From Candidatus Limnocylindrales bacterium (GTDB lineage Bacteria > Desulfobacterota > Binatia > UBA1149 > CAITLU01): DNA of 48,754 nucleotides. Below, in pieces: positions 31,223 to 39,102 of the stretch (positions are counted from its first letter, which is position 1; the number at the start of each line of letters is the position of its first letter). The stretch is taken from NCBI GenBank assembly GCA_035571835.1, contig DATNBU010000022.1, positions 1-48,754 on the forward strand, in the 5' to 3' direction. The position numbers and the translations under genes were made by a program. The notes below the pieces were generated by a model. The model ran no database searches and had not been told where the DNA came from. It saw nothing but the letters and a program-made list of their open reading frames with translations.

Positions 31223-32557
31223 ATGTCTTTGAAGTCGACCATCGCGCCTCGCGTCGCCGGGATGATCACGAGCACGCGCACGCGCGACCTGCGGCGCCGT
31301 GCCGTCGAGCTCCGCCGTTACCTTGGCGGCGGCCGGCACCGCGTCCACTATTTTCACCAGGTCGACGATCCGTACAGCCATCTTGCCGCACAGCTCCTCG
31401 AGCCGTTTCTCGAACGGTACGACGTCGAGCTCGACGTGCACCTGGTCGGTCCTCCGGCTGATGCGGCAGCTCCCGATCGCGAGCGTCTCGTCGAGTATTC
31501 CCGCGTGGACGCCTCGCGCGTCGCCGCGGAACGCGGCCTCGTGTTTCGCGATCCGGGCGCGCAGCCGGCCGATGCTCTCGTCATGCTTGCAACGCGCCTG
31601 CTGGCGACAGCGCCGTCGCCGCGGGCGTTCGCGGCGCTTGCCCCCAAGGTCGGCGAAGCGCTGTGGGATCACGACGACGAGACGCTCCACGCGCTCGTCC
31701 GCGATCAGCCTCGCGCAGCGTCGGTGGACGTCCGGTCGGTCCTCGCTGCCGGCGAGCAGCTTCGGACCAGTCTCGGGCACTATCTGGGCGCGGTGTTCTG
31801 TTACGGCGGGGAATCGTACTGGGGTGTCGACCGGCTCGGGTATCTCGAGAACCGGCTCGTCGGCCTCGGCGCCGCGCGCGATGCGAACGCGCTGCTGCTC
31901 GCACCGCGCATCGACGTCACGGGCGATACCATCGGCGCCGGCGGCGCGGCGATGACGCTTGAATATTTCGTCTCGCTGCGCAGCCCGTACAGCTACATCT
32001 CGATGCCGCGCACGTATGCGCTGGCGGCGAGGACCGGCGTCGAGCTGAAGCTCCGGCCGGTGCTTCCGATGGTCATGCGCGGGCTCGCCGTTCCCGCGGC
32101 CAAACGCTGGTACATCACGCTCGACTCCAAGCGCGAAGCCGATTCGATCGGCGTTCCGTTCGGAAGGATCGCCGATCCCGTGGGACGTCCGGTCGAGCGC
32201 GCGTTCTCGCTCTATCCGTACGCTGCGTCGAAAGGGCGCGCCGCCGAATACCTCCACTCGTTCTGCCGCGCAGCGTTCGCCGAAGGCGTGGCGACCGGCA
32301 CCGATGAAGGACTCCGGCACGTGATCGAAGGAGCCGGCCTGCCGTGGGCCGATGCCATGCGCCACGCCGACCAGGACGGCTGGCGCGCCGAGCTCGAAAC
32401 GAACCGCGAAGAGATGCTCGCGATGGGCCTGTGGGGCGTGCCGAGCTATCGCCTGCGCGGCCCCGCCGGCCATGCGGATTTCTGCACGTGGGGCCAGGAC
32501 CGGATTCACCAGGTCGAATCGGAAATCCGTCTGCGCGCCGCGCAAAATCCTGCGTGA
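31223..32557 (+). CDS. Tandem DsbA/kappa-GST-like protein (HCCA-isomerase fold, two copies)
   Basis: A 444-residue protein with two thioredoxin-like DsbA-family domains. Domain 1 (about 40-210) opens VHYFHQVDDPYSHLAAQLL, and domain 2 (about 247-440) opens LEYFVSLRSPYSYISMP; both carry the PYS motif (Ser52 and Ser257) seen in kappa-class GST and 2-hydroxychromene-2-carboxylate isomerase. Neither has a CxxC, so a thiol oxidase role is unlikely. Domain 2 retains the cis-proline loop (GVPSYR). A glutathione-dependent isomerase or transferase is the best guess. Two such domains in one chain is unusual. No signal peptide. Confidence 0.8.
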   Translation: MSLKSTIAPRVAGMITSTRTRDLRRRAVELRRYLGGGRHRVHYFHQVDDPYSHLAAQLLEPFLERYDVELDVHLVGPPADAAAPDRERLVEYSRVDASRVAAERGLVFRDPGAQPADALVMLATRLLATAPSPRAFAALAPKVGEALWDHDDETLHALVRDQPRAASVDVRSVLAAGEQLRTSLGHYLGAVFCYGGESYWGVDRLGYLENRLVGLGAARDANALLLAPRIDVTGDTIGAGGAAMTLEYFVSLRSPYSYISMPRTYALAARTGVELKLRPVLPMVMRGLAVPAAKRWYITLDSKREADSIGVPFGRIADPVGRPVERAFSLYPYAASKGRAAEYLHSFCRAAFAEGVATGTDEGLRHVIEGAGLPWADAMRHADQDGWRAELETNREEMLAMGLWGVPSYRLRGPAGHADFCTWGQDRIHQVESEIRLRAAQNPA

Positions 32558-32875
32558 CGATTCGAGGCAGAGCCACGTCGGGCGGCCGGCGCGACCGGAA
32601 AGTTGAGCAGCAAGACGGGCTGTGGCGGACGATGCGTGCCGGGCGGCGTCCGCAAATAAAAAAGCCGGGCAGTTGCTGGGGGGAAGACAACTGCCCGGCT
32701 TGGCAACCGGAGACCGTGGGTGAGGGGGAGGGACCCTCCCAACGGCCTTTTTTCCCGGTCGAAGAACGGCGTGCGGGGACGCCGTTCTCAGTGCCGGTCG
32801 GTGGAAGATAAAGGAGGGGAAACTCCCACTCGTCCGGCTTCGGGAACGTAGACGGGAGCAGCAGGGCTTCATTCG
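32558..32875 (+). promoter_or_regulatory. Hairpin-rich 318-bp leader upstream of the B12-importer-like operon
   Basis: No gene is seen in this gap. It contains several stems: AAGCCGGGCAGTTG/CAACTGCCCGGCTT (32662-32701), GGGAG/CTCCC (32726-32740) followed by TTTTTT at 32748-32753, and AGAACGGCG/CGCCGTTCT (32763-32788). CCGGAGACC at 32707-32715 resembles the B12-box core of cobalamin riboswitches, but the other conserved segments are not recognisable. The rightward hairpin plus T6 could be an attenuator. A cis-regulatory RNA is plausible but unproven. Confidence 0.4.
32655..32701 (-). terminator. Intrinsic terminator oriented leftward
   Basis: A perfect 14-bp inverted repeat with a 12-nt loop. 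Reading leftward, the stem is followed by TTTTTTATTT; reading rightward there is no T run. It therefore fits termination of a minus-strand transcript, although no leftward gene lies nearby to the right. Confidence 0.7.
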
Positions 32876-33955
32876 ATGACAGAAACGATTTTTTCGACGA
32901 CGCCGCGCCGCGAGCGTGCAGTTTTCCCGGCTTTTCGGGGTTTTACGACGCGTGCGGTGACCGCGGCCGCTCTCGCTTCTGCTGCAGTCGTCACGTGGAA
33001 TCTTGCAGCCGTGACATGCGCCCGCGCCGCTGAGGGGGCCGCGCCGAAGCGGATCATCTCGCTCGCGCCCGCGATTACCGAGACGCTGTTCGCGCTCGGT
33101 CTCGGCGCCCGGGTGGTCGGTGTCTCGACGTACTGCGATTATCCGCCGGACGCAGCCGCGCTTCCGAAGGTCGGAACGTTTACCGAGCCGGTCGCCGAAG
33201 TCATCGTCGCGCTCCACCCCGATCTGGTTCTGACTTCTCCGAGCCCCGGAAACGAAACTGCCGTGCGCGCCATCGAGCGCACCGGCGTACGCGTGGCGGT
33301 GGTGCAGAGTGAAGGAGCAATTGCCGAAGCACGCAGCGCCATGCTCGACATTGCGCGCAACGTCGGCGCGATCGACGAAGGCAACCGCCTCGTTGCCGAG
33401 CTCGACGCGCGTCTCGCGGCACTGAAGGCCCGCGCGCGCGATCTTCCGCACCTGCGTGCTGCCGTAGTGATCGGCCGCGAGCCGCTCGTGCTGGCGGGTC
33501 CGGCGAGCTACCTCGGCGAGCTTGTCGAGCTTGCCGGCGGCGTCAATGTCGCGGCAGCAATCGGGGGTCGCTGGCCGCGCGTCGGAATGGAGTTCCTGGT
33601 CGCAGCCAGACCCGACGTGCTGATCGATCTGACCTCGGCGATGGGCGGAGCTCTGAAGGAGACCGCAGCTGCAAGGACCAGCGAAACCGCGAAGAACAGC
33701 GAAGCCGCGGAAACAGACGCCACCGCACAAAATCCCGCGGCATCATGGCTCGAGCTCGGGTCCGTTCCCGCGGTGGCCAACGGCCGCATCATAACGGAGC
33801 GCGATTCGATGATGCTGCGCCCGGGCCCGCGGATGGCCGATGCGGCCGACACGCTGTTCGCGGCGTTGCATCCCGCTTTGCGAAGCGACGCAGCGACGAT
33901 GCCTGGAACCTCTGCACCCGTTCCCGACGCATCCGGCGACACGGCAGGACGCTGA
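32876..33955 (+). CDS. btuF: BtuF-like periplasmic corrinoid-binding protein of an ABC importer
   Basis: A 359-residue type III periplasmic binding protein with a long N-terminal signal segment (hydrophobic residues about 26-45). The start of the mature domain, KRIISLAPAITETLFALG, then VVGVSTYCDYP and VGTFTEPVAEVIVALHPDLVL are BtuF-like. It probably delivers vitamin B12 or another corrinoid to the permease; heme or siderophore specificity cannot be excluded. An Ala/Thr/Glu-rich insertion (about 262-285) and a disordered C-terminal tail are unusual for the family. The upstream leader is hairpin-rich. The permease start lies 4 bp after the stop. Confidence 0.8.
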   Translation: MTETIFSTTPRRERAVFPAFRGFTTRAVTAAALASAAVVTWNLAAVTCARAAEGAAPKRIISLAPAITETLFALGLGARVVGVSTYCDYPPDAAALPKVGTFTEPVAEVIVALHPDLVLTSPSPGNETAVRAIERTGVRVAVVQSEGAIAEARSAMLDIARNVGAIDEGNRLVAELDARLAALKARARDLPHLRAAVVIGREPLVLAGPASYLGELVELAGGVNVAAAIGGRWPRVGMEFLVAARPDVLIDLTSAMGGALKETAAARTSETAKNSEAAETDATAQNPAASWLELGSVPAVANGRIITERDSMMLRPGPRMADAADTLFAALHPALRSDAATMPGTSAPVPDASGDTAGR

Positions 33956-33959
33956 CCGG

Positions 33960-34970
33960 ATGCCCGGCCGTCTGACCCCGACAAGGCTTGCGAGCGGTGT
34001 GGCGGCGACGGCGCTCGGAGCGGCCGTTGCAATCGCGATCGCGCTCACGGTCGGGAGCGTGCCCGTCGACTTTCACGCGCTCGTCGCGGGCGATCCCGGC
34101 ATGCGCACGATTTTCTTCGACCTGCGGCTTCCGCGCGTGCTGCTCGCGGCGATCGTCGGCGCAGCGCTGGCCGTATCCGGCGCAGCGCTGCAGCCGACCC
34201 TGCGCAATCCGCTCGCGAGCCCGGAGATCATCGGCGTCTCCGGCGGAGCCGCAATCGCTGCGGTGCTTGCGCTGGCGTTTCTTCCGGCCGGAGCGATGTC
34301 GAACGGCCTCGTGCCGGTCATCGCGTTCGCCGGTGCAACGGCATCGAGCCTGCTCGTGTTCCAGCTCGCGCACGTGCGCGGACGGCTCGACCCGTACACG
34401 CAGGTGCTTGTCGGCGTGACGTTCAATACGTTCGCGGCGGCGCTGATCCTGCTCGTGCACGCGCTCGTCGATCTCAAACGCTCCCACTCGATCGTGTTCT
34501 GGATGATGGGCGGCATCGCGATCGAGCCGTATCCGGTGGTCGCGCTCGCGGCTGCGCTGGTCGCAGCAGCGACGTTTGCGCTGCTGCGCGACGCCCGCTC
34601 GCTCGACCTGCTGGCGCTCGGCGACGAAGCCGCGCGTTCGCTCGGCGCCGACGCCGATTCGGTGCGCCGGCGCGTGTTCCTGGCATCGTCGCTGCTGGTT
34701 GGTGCGGTCGTCTCGCTTTGCGGCATCATCACGTTCGCGGGGCTCGTCGTTCCGCACGTGCTGCGCCGCCTGCTCGGAAGCGACAACCGCCTGCTGCTTC
34801 CCGCATCGTTCTTCGGCGGCGCTGCGTTTCTCGTCGCATGCGATGCGCTTGCGCGATGGGTCGCCGCGCCGGCCGAGCTGCCGGTCGGCGCAATCACGGC
34901 GCTCGCCGGTGCGCCGTTCTTCGTCTACCTGCTGCGTCGCGGCCGTGAGAAGCACGGAGGCCTGGCATGA
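33960..34970 (+). CDS. btuC: FecCD/BtuC-family ABC importer permease
   Basis: A 336-residue permease with about ten TM helices. LRLPRVLLAAIVGAALAVSGAALQPTLRNPLASPEIIGVSGGA is the family's core region, and GIITFAGLVVPHVLRRLLG the loop that contacts the ATPase. It moves B12 or a metal-chelate across the inner membrane together with the neighbouring binding protein and ATPase. The ATG at 33960 gives the expected length; a longer frame upstream overlaps the binding-protein gene. Confidence 0.9.
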   Translation: MPGRLTPTRLASGVAATALGAAVAIAIALTVGSVPVDFHALVAGDPGMRTIFFDLRLPRVLLAAIVGAALAVSGAALQPTLRNPLASPEIIGVSGGAAIAAVLALAFLPAGAMSNGLVPVIAFAGATASSLLVFQLAHVRGRLDPYTQVLVGVTFNTFAAALILLVHALVDLKRSHSIVFWMMGGIAIEPYPVVALAAALVAAATFALLRDARSLDLLALGDEAARSLGADADSVRRRVFLASSLLVGAVVSLCGIITFAGLVVPHVLRRLLGSDNRLLLPASFFGGAAFLVACDALARWVAAPAELPVGAITALAGAPFFVYLLRRGREKHGGLA

Positions 34971-35022
34971 GCCACGCTGCGTCCAATGTTCGCAGCGTTC
35001 CGATGGCCGGGAGCGATCCCCG

Positions 35023-35874
35023 ATGACGCGCGGCAGGCTGCACTTTGATGCTGTCTGCTACTCGCACGAAGCGCAGAGGCGCGGCGGAGCGCCGCCGTGC
35101 CTTTCGGACATCCGCTTGTCCGTCGAGCCAAGTCGAAGCCTTGCCATCGTCGGACCGAACGGATCCGGCAAGACCACGCTGCTGCGGCTCGCGGCGGGAG
35201 AGATCAAGGCCGCGTCGGGCCGCATCGAGATCTGCGGGCTCGATCCGTCGCGGGCGCCGCGCCGCGAGATGGCCCGGCGCATCGCAGTCGTTGCAGCGCA
35301 CGCGTCGGTCGGCTTCGGGTATACGGTCGAGGAAGTCGTGCTGATGGGGCGCGCGCCGTGGGTCGAAGGCTACGGGCTCGAGTCGGACGAGGACGTGGCG
35401 ATTGCGCGCGACGCGATGACGGCGCTCGACGTCGCGCATCTCTCCCACCGGATCTTCGACAGCCTTTCGAGCGGCGAGCGCCAGCGTGCGGCGGTTGCGC
35501 GCGCGCTCGCGCAGCAGCCGGAGCTGCTGCTGCTCGACGAGCCCGGTGCGTTCCTCGACATCAAGCACCAGATCGAGCTCTACGACGTGTTGCTCGAGCG
35601 CAGCCGCGCGGCCGGACTGACCGTCGTCTCCGTGCTGCATGATCTCAATCTCGCGGCGCTCTATTTCGAGGACGTCGCGATGATCCGCGACGGACGCATC
35701 TTCGCGTACGGCGCGCCGGACGACGTGATCACATACGCGAACGTGCGAGCCGTTTTCGATACCGACGTTTACGTCGACCGCAATCATCTGACGGGCCACC
35801 TGAATGTGCTTCCGCTGCGTCGAGGCATGGCTCGTGCAGCCGAAGGCGGGCGGCAACGGGAATCGTCCGAATGA
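35023..35874 (+). CDS. btuD: BtuD-like ABC importer ATPase
   Basis: A 283-residue ABC ATPase. Walker A is GPNGSGKT (44-51), the signature LSSGERQR (148-155), Walker B LLLLDE (168-173), and the H-loop is in VLHDLN. It energises the BtuC-like permease. The ATG at 35023 lies 52 bp after the permease stop. The TGA overlaps the ATG of the NuoJ-NuoK-like gene (ATGA at 35871), so the downstream membrane genes are probably translationally coupled to the importer. Confidence 0.92.
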   Translation: MTRGRLHFDAVCYSHEAQRRGGAPPCLSDIRLSVEPSRSLAIVGPNGSGKTTLLRLAAGEIKAASGRIEICGLDPSRAPRREMARRIAVVAAHASVGFGYTVEEVVLMGRAPWVEGYGLESDEDVAIARDAMTALDVAHLSHRIFDSLSSGERQRAAVARALAQQPELLLLDEPGAFLDIKHQIELYDVLLERSRAAGLTVVSVLHDLNLAALYFEDVAMIRDGRIFAYGAPDDVITYANVRAVFDTDVYVDRNHLTGHLNVLPLRRGMARAAEGGRQRESSE

Positions 35875-36605
35875 ACGCCGCCGACGTCGCGTTCGCCATC
35901 CTTGCAGCCGCTCTCGTGGGCGCGGCCCTGGCGGCGACGTTCGTTGCGGACACTCGGCGCGGAGCGAATGCCGTTTATGCATGCGGGCTCACGCTCGCCG
36001 CGATGCTGGCGGCGCTCGGCGCGTTCGCAGCCGCCGCGCTGCAGGCCTTTGTCGTCCTGGCTGCCGCTGCGCTGCAGCGGCGTGCGGACGCGAACGCCGT
36101 CGAGTCGACGAATGTCCCCATGCTTCGGGACGACGCGGAAACGCCGCGCGCGCGAAGCCTGGGCAGTGTCGCGCTCGTGCTCGCATTCTTCGCCCTTGCA
36201 GCCCACGCGCTCCTGATTGCGCGCTGGCCGCTCGATCCGATGAGCGCGGCGGCCGGCCCGCAGCACGTGAGTCTCTCGCACTACGTTTTTGTCAGCCTGC
36301 TGCTGTTCACGATCGGGATGCTCGCGATCGTGCTCCAGCGCACCGCGCGCGCGGCATGGATCGGAGTGGGATTGATGAGCGGCGCGTCGGTGCTGGCCAT
36401 TGCCGCCGTCGCGCGGTTCGTCGGCGGTGCGGGCGACGGACGGCTTCTGGCAGCGCTCGTGGTCGTGATGTCGTCGGTTGCGCCGCTCGTGGCCATCCGG
36501 CTCGGCAGCCTCGATCTCGATGCGAAGGCGGCCGGGCGATTCGCCAATGGCCTGGCCGGAGCCCTCGTCGGAATCACCATCGCTCTTCTGACGGACACGT
36601 GGTGA
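35871..36605 (+). CDS. Degenerate NuoJ-NuoK fusion protein, proton-path glutamates absent
   Basis: A 244-residue polytopic membrane protein. Residues about 6-70 align with NuoJ, sharing the ALQ-x2-V phrase of TM3, but the Tyr and Gly of the NuoJ pi-bulge are Val and Ala. Residues about 134-215 align almost without gaps with the NuoK encoded at 19462 (SHYVFVSLLLFTIGMLAIVLQR against [20 protein letters not shown]). Both NuoK glutamates are replaced: Glu41 by Gly167 and Glu77 by Ala204. A charged, probably cytoplasmic or periplasmic linker of about 30 residues joins the halves. It overlaps both neighbours (ATGA with the ATPase, GTGA with the NuoN-like gene). It is unlikely to pump protons as in complex I; a structural or coupling role is inferred. 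Confidence 0.7.
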   Translation: MNAADVAFAILAAALVGAALAATFVADTRRGANAVYACGLTLAAMLAALGAFAAAALQAFVVLAAAALQRRADANAVESTNVPMLRDDAETPRARSLGSVALVLAFFALAAHALLIARWPLDPMSAAAGPQHVSLSHYVFVSLLLFTIGMLAIVLQRTARAAWIGVGLMSGASVLAIAAVARFVGGAGDGRLLAALVVVMSSVAPLVAIRLGSLDLDAKAAGRFANGLAGALVGITIALLTDTW

Positions 36606-38119
36606 TCACCGGCGTTCCGCAAACCCTGCAGCCGCTGCTCGCCGACCTCGTTCTGTGCGCGGGCATTCTTGCGCTGGTGGTGTGCGCGCAGGTCGTCTCG
36701 CTTCGCGCGCGCAGCGCGGACGTTGCGCTGCTCGTCTTCGCGGCGACCGCCGTCGCGTCGGTCGCATCGATGGACGCGCAGCCGGGCTGGGCGGTTCCAC
36801 GAATGCTCGTCGTCGATCCGTTCGGGTCGTTCTTCCAATTCACGCTGTCGATGATGGCGATGGCAGAGGTATGGCTGGCCGCGCGCTCGCGTGCGGAGCC
36901 GGCGGGAACGTCGCGCTGGTCGGCAACGGCGCTTGCCGCATCGCTGCTTGGAATGTTCACGATGGTCAGCGCGGCCAACGTCGTTACGGCATGGCTGGGA
37001 TTCGAAATGGTGAGCATGGCGTGGGCGCTGTGGATCGGCACGCAGCGCGGCGCCGCGCTCGCCGAAGCGGCCGCAGCCCTGCTGCAGGCCGTGGCGGCAT
37101 CCGCGACGGCGCTGCTCGGCTTCGCGCTGCTCTACGGGCTGACCGGCACGCTCGAATACGCGGGCCTCGGCTCGAGGCTGCCGCTCGCGCTCGCCATGCC
37201 CGGCGGCAGGGCAGTGCTCTACACGGGCCTGGTTCTGGTGCTGGCCGGGTTCGCATCACGGATCGCGGTCGTCGCTTGGCAGCCATGGCGGGCCGATCTG
37301 ACGGAGAATGCACCGCTCGCGGTATCGGCGTGGCTCGAGACGGCCGGCACGATCGCCGTGCTCGCGATGATCGCGCGCTTCCTGCGCGCCACGCTGGTCG
37401 CGTCGTTCGCAAGCGGCTACTGGATCGCACTTCCCGGAATCCGCTGGCCGCACGTGATCTCGGTCGCGGCCATGGTGACGATGACGATGGGCAACCTGGC
37501 CGCCGTTCGCGCCGACAATCTGCGCCGCATGATCGCATGGCTGTCGGTTGCGCAGTCCGGCTACCTGATGATGGGACTGGCGGCCGCGAGCGATCGCGGC
37601 CTCGAGGCCATGCTCACGCACGGTGTCGTGTACGCGCTGATGCTGATGGGAGCGCTCGCGTGCCTGGCGCCGGTGCTCGAGCAGGTCGGGCACGCAGGCG
37701 GACCGGACATCGACGTGCTGCGCGGTCTTGCGCGGCGTGGAGGAAGCTGCCGGATGCTGTCGGCCGCGCTCGTCGTATTCTTCCTGTCGCTCGCGGCTGT
37801 GCCACCGCTGGCCGGATTTGCGGGCAAGGCGCGGCTGTTCACCGCGGTGTTCGGTTCGAACGACCTGCTGCTTGCCGCGATCGGCGGTCTCAACAGCGTG
37901 CTGGGCCTCGTCTGCAGCGTGCGCGTCAGCGCCATGCTGTTCGAGCGAACCGGCGCAGAGGACGCGGACCCTGGCCGTCGGCGACAGCGCCCCGTCGAGC
38001 TCGACGCCGACGCGATGCTGCTGATCGCGCTGCTGCTGGCGGGGACGATCGGCATCGGGCTGTGGCCGGACGCACTGGTGTCGTTCGCGTCGCGATCGGT
38101 GGCGTTCTTCGGTGGATGA
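36602..38119 (+). CDS. Diverged NuoN-like antiporter subunit
   Basis: A 505-residue polytopic protein related to NuoN (486 residues at 23350). Shared features are WLGFEMVSMAWAL (Glu135 kept), the NLRRMIAWLSVAQSGYLMMG segment and VPPLAGFAGKARLF (Lys409 kept). Two key residues differ: the TM7 Lys is Arg220 (SRIAVVAWQPWRADL) and the TM8 Lys is Thr250. The NuoN His in IAHTGY is Gln here. Starts with GTG at 36602 within the stop of the preceding gene, so it forms one coupled unit with the NuoJ-NuoK-like gene and the importer. Function unknown; a complex-I-derived ion-translocating or scaffolding partner is inferred. Confidence 0.78.
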   Translation: MITGVPQTLQPLLADLVLCAGILALVVCAQVVSLRARSADVALLVFAATAVASVASMDAQPGWAVPRMLVVDPFGSFFQFTLSMMAMAEVWLAARSRAEPAGTSRWSATALAASLLGMFTMVSAANVVTAWLGFEMVSMAWALWIGTQRGAALAEAAAALLQAVAASATALLGFALLYGLTGTLEYAGLGSRLPLALAMPGGRAVLYTGLVLVLAGFASRIAVVAWQPWRADLTENAPLAVSAWLETAGTIAVLAMIARFLRATLVASFASGYWIALPGIRWPHVISVAAMVTMTMGNLAAVRADNLRRMIAWLSVAQSGYLMMGLAAASDRGLEAMLTHGVVYALMLMGALACLAPVLEQVGHAGGPDIDVLRGLARRGGSCRMLSAALVVFFLSLAAVPPLAGFAGKARLFTAVFGSNDLLLAAIGGLNSVLGLVCSVRVSAMLFERTGAEDADPGRRRQRPVELDADAMLLIALLLAGTIGIGLWPDALVSFASRSVAFFGG

Positions 38120-38186
38120 GGCAATCTGCCGCGCCGTAGTGGCCCGGGTCCGTCGGGCGGGCGCGACGCACGGAAGGGGTATCGCA

Positions 38187-39068
38187 GTGAATCGAAACGC
38201 ATTCGTGAGTCGTCTGGCCGCCGCCGCGCGGCTTTCTCTTCCGCTGGCTATCCTGGGCATTGGCGTGCTGCTTCCGCAGTGCGGGCCGAGCGATGCAACC
38301 GAGACCGTCGGGTTCGTGCTCGACCGCAACGTGGGTCGCATCAAGAGCATCGATTTCAAGGTCAACGCTTCGTCGGGAAACTTCACGAAATCCGACGGAG
38401 GTTGCGATCCGAGCAATGCGGCGGCCGGCACGAACATCGTGATTGCCGGATCGTCTTCGGCGGCGACGGTTGCCGTAGCGACTTCCAGTGGGCTCGTTGC
38501 GGCCAGCTCCTCTTCCACGTCGACCGAAGAGCCCACGACCACGACCAGCACGACGACGACGACGCACACCACCAACACGACCGCCAGCACGTCTTCGACC
38601 ACGACGACGATCGGCAGCGGAAAGCCCGAATTCGATTCGAACTCGGACGGCGGTCAGCTGACCATCCACATCTCCAACCCGAACGGGATTCCTTCGGGCT
38701 CGGCGCTGGCGTTCTGCCGCTTCCAGGGCAGTGCCAGCGAAACCGACTTCGACATCACCACCACGAGCTGCACGCTGGCGAACGGTGCGTCGTGCGACCT
38801 CACCCATCCGGCAGCAGTCGTGACGGTCAGTACGACCACGACGACGACGGTTACGACGACGACGGTCACACTGCTCGACATCGGCGAGGGTTGCTCAGCA
38901 AACAGCGAGTGCAGCAGCAGCCACTGTGTCAGCGAAGTCTGCTGCAGGACCGCGTGCGACGGTAGCTGCGGTGCGTGCATCCTGGAGTTGACAGGACTAC
39001 CCGATGGAACGTGCGGGACCTGTTCCGTAACGGCTTGCGACAACAACGGGGACTGCGTCCTCCCGTAG
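38187..39068 (+). CDS. Secreted protein with Thr-rich linkers and a Cys-rich C-terminal domain
   Basis: A 293-residue protein with a signal peptide (about residues 8-30, SRLAAAARLSLPLAILGIGVLL). A globular part (about 36-130) is followed by Thr/Ser-rich runs (about 133-165 and 236-257), likely extended linkers. The C-terminus (about 262-293) is Cys-rich and opens CSANSECSSSHCVSEVCC, resembling the Cys-rich motifs of secreted proteins in Myxococcota-like bacteria. A surface or outer-membrane location is probable; a Cys follows the hydrophobic core (LPQCG) but does not form a convincing lipobox. GGAAGGGG precedes the GTG start. Function unknown. Confidence 0.72.
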   Translation: MNRNAFVSRLAAAARLSLPLAILGIGVLLPQCGPSDATETVGFVLDRNVGRIKSIDFKVNASSGNFTKSDGGCDPSNAAAGTNIVIAGSSSAATVAVATSSGLVAASSSSTSTEEPTTTTSTTTTTHTTNTTASTSSTTTTIGSGKPEFDSNSDGGQLTIHISNPNGIPSGSALAFCRFQGSASETDFDITTTSCTLANGASCDLTHPAAVVTVSTTTTTTVTTTTVTLLDIGEGCSANSECSSSHCVSEVCCRTACDGSCGACILELTGLPDGTCGTCSVTACDNNGDCVLP

Positions 39069-39102
39069 GTGCCGCCGCCCTGAGCGTGAAGCTGGAAAGC
39101 AG

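Noticed and set aside
32662-32701. Rightward terminator for the DsbA-like gene
   Set aside because: The stem has no T run on the plus strand; the T run is on the minus strand.
32558-32875. A canonical cobalamin riboswitch
   Set aside because: Only a B12-box-like core is visible. GCCACTG, GGGAAG spacing and the other consensus segments are not found in the right order, so I report only a structured leader.
28958-33730. A 1590-codon open frame on the minus strand
   Set aside because: It runs antisense to the arylsulfatase, RidA-like, DsbA-like and btuF-like genes; the translation is Arg/Ala-rich with no domain, typical of open shadow frames in GC-rich DNA.
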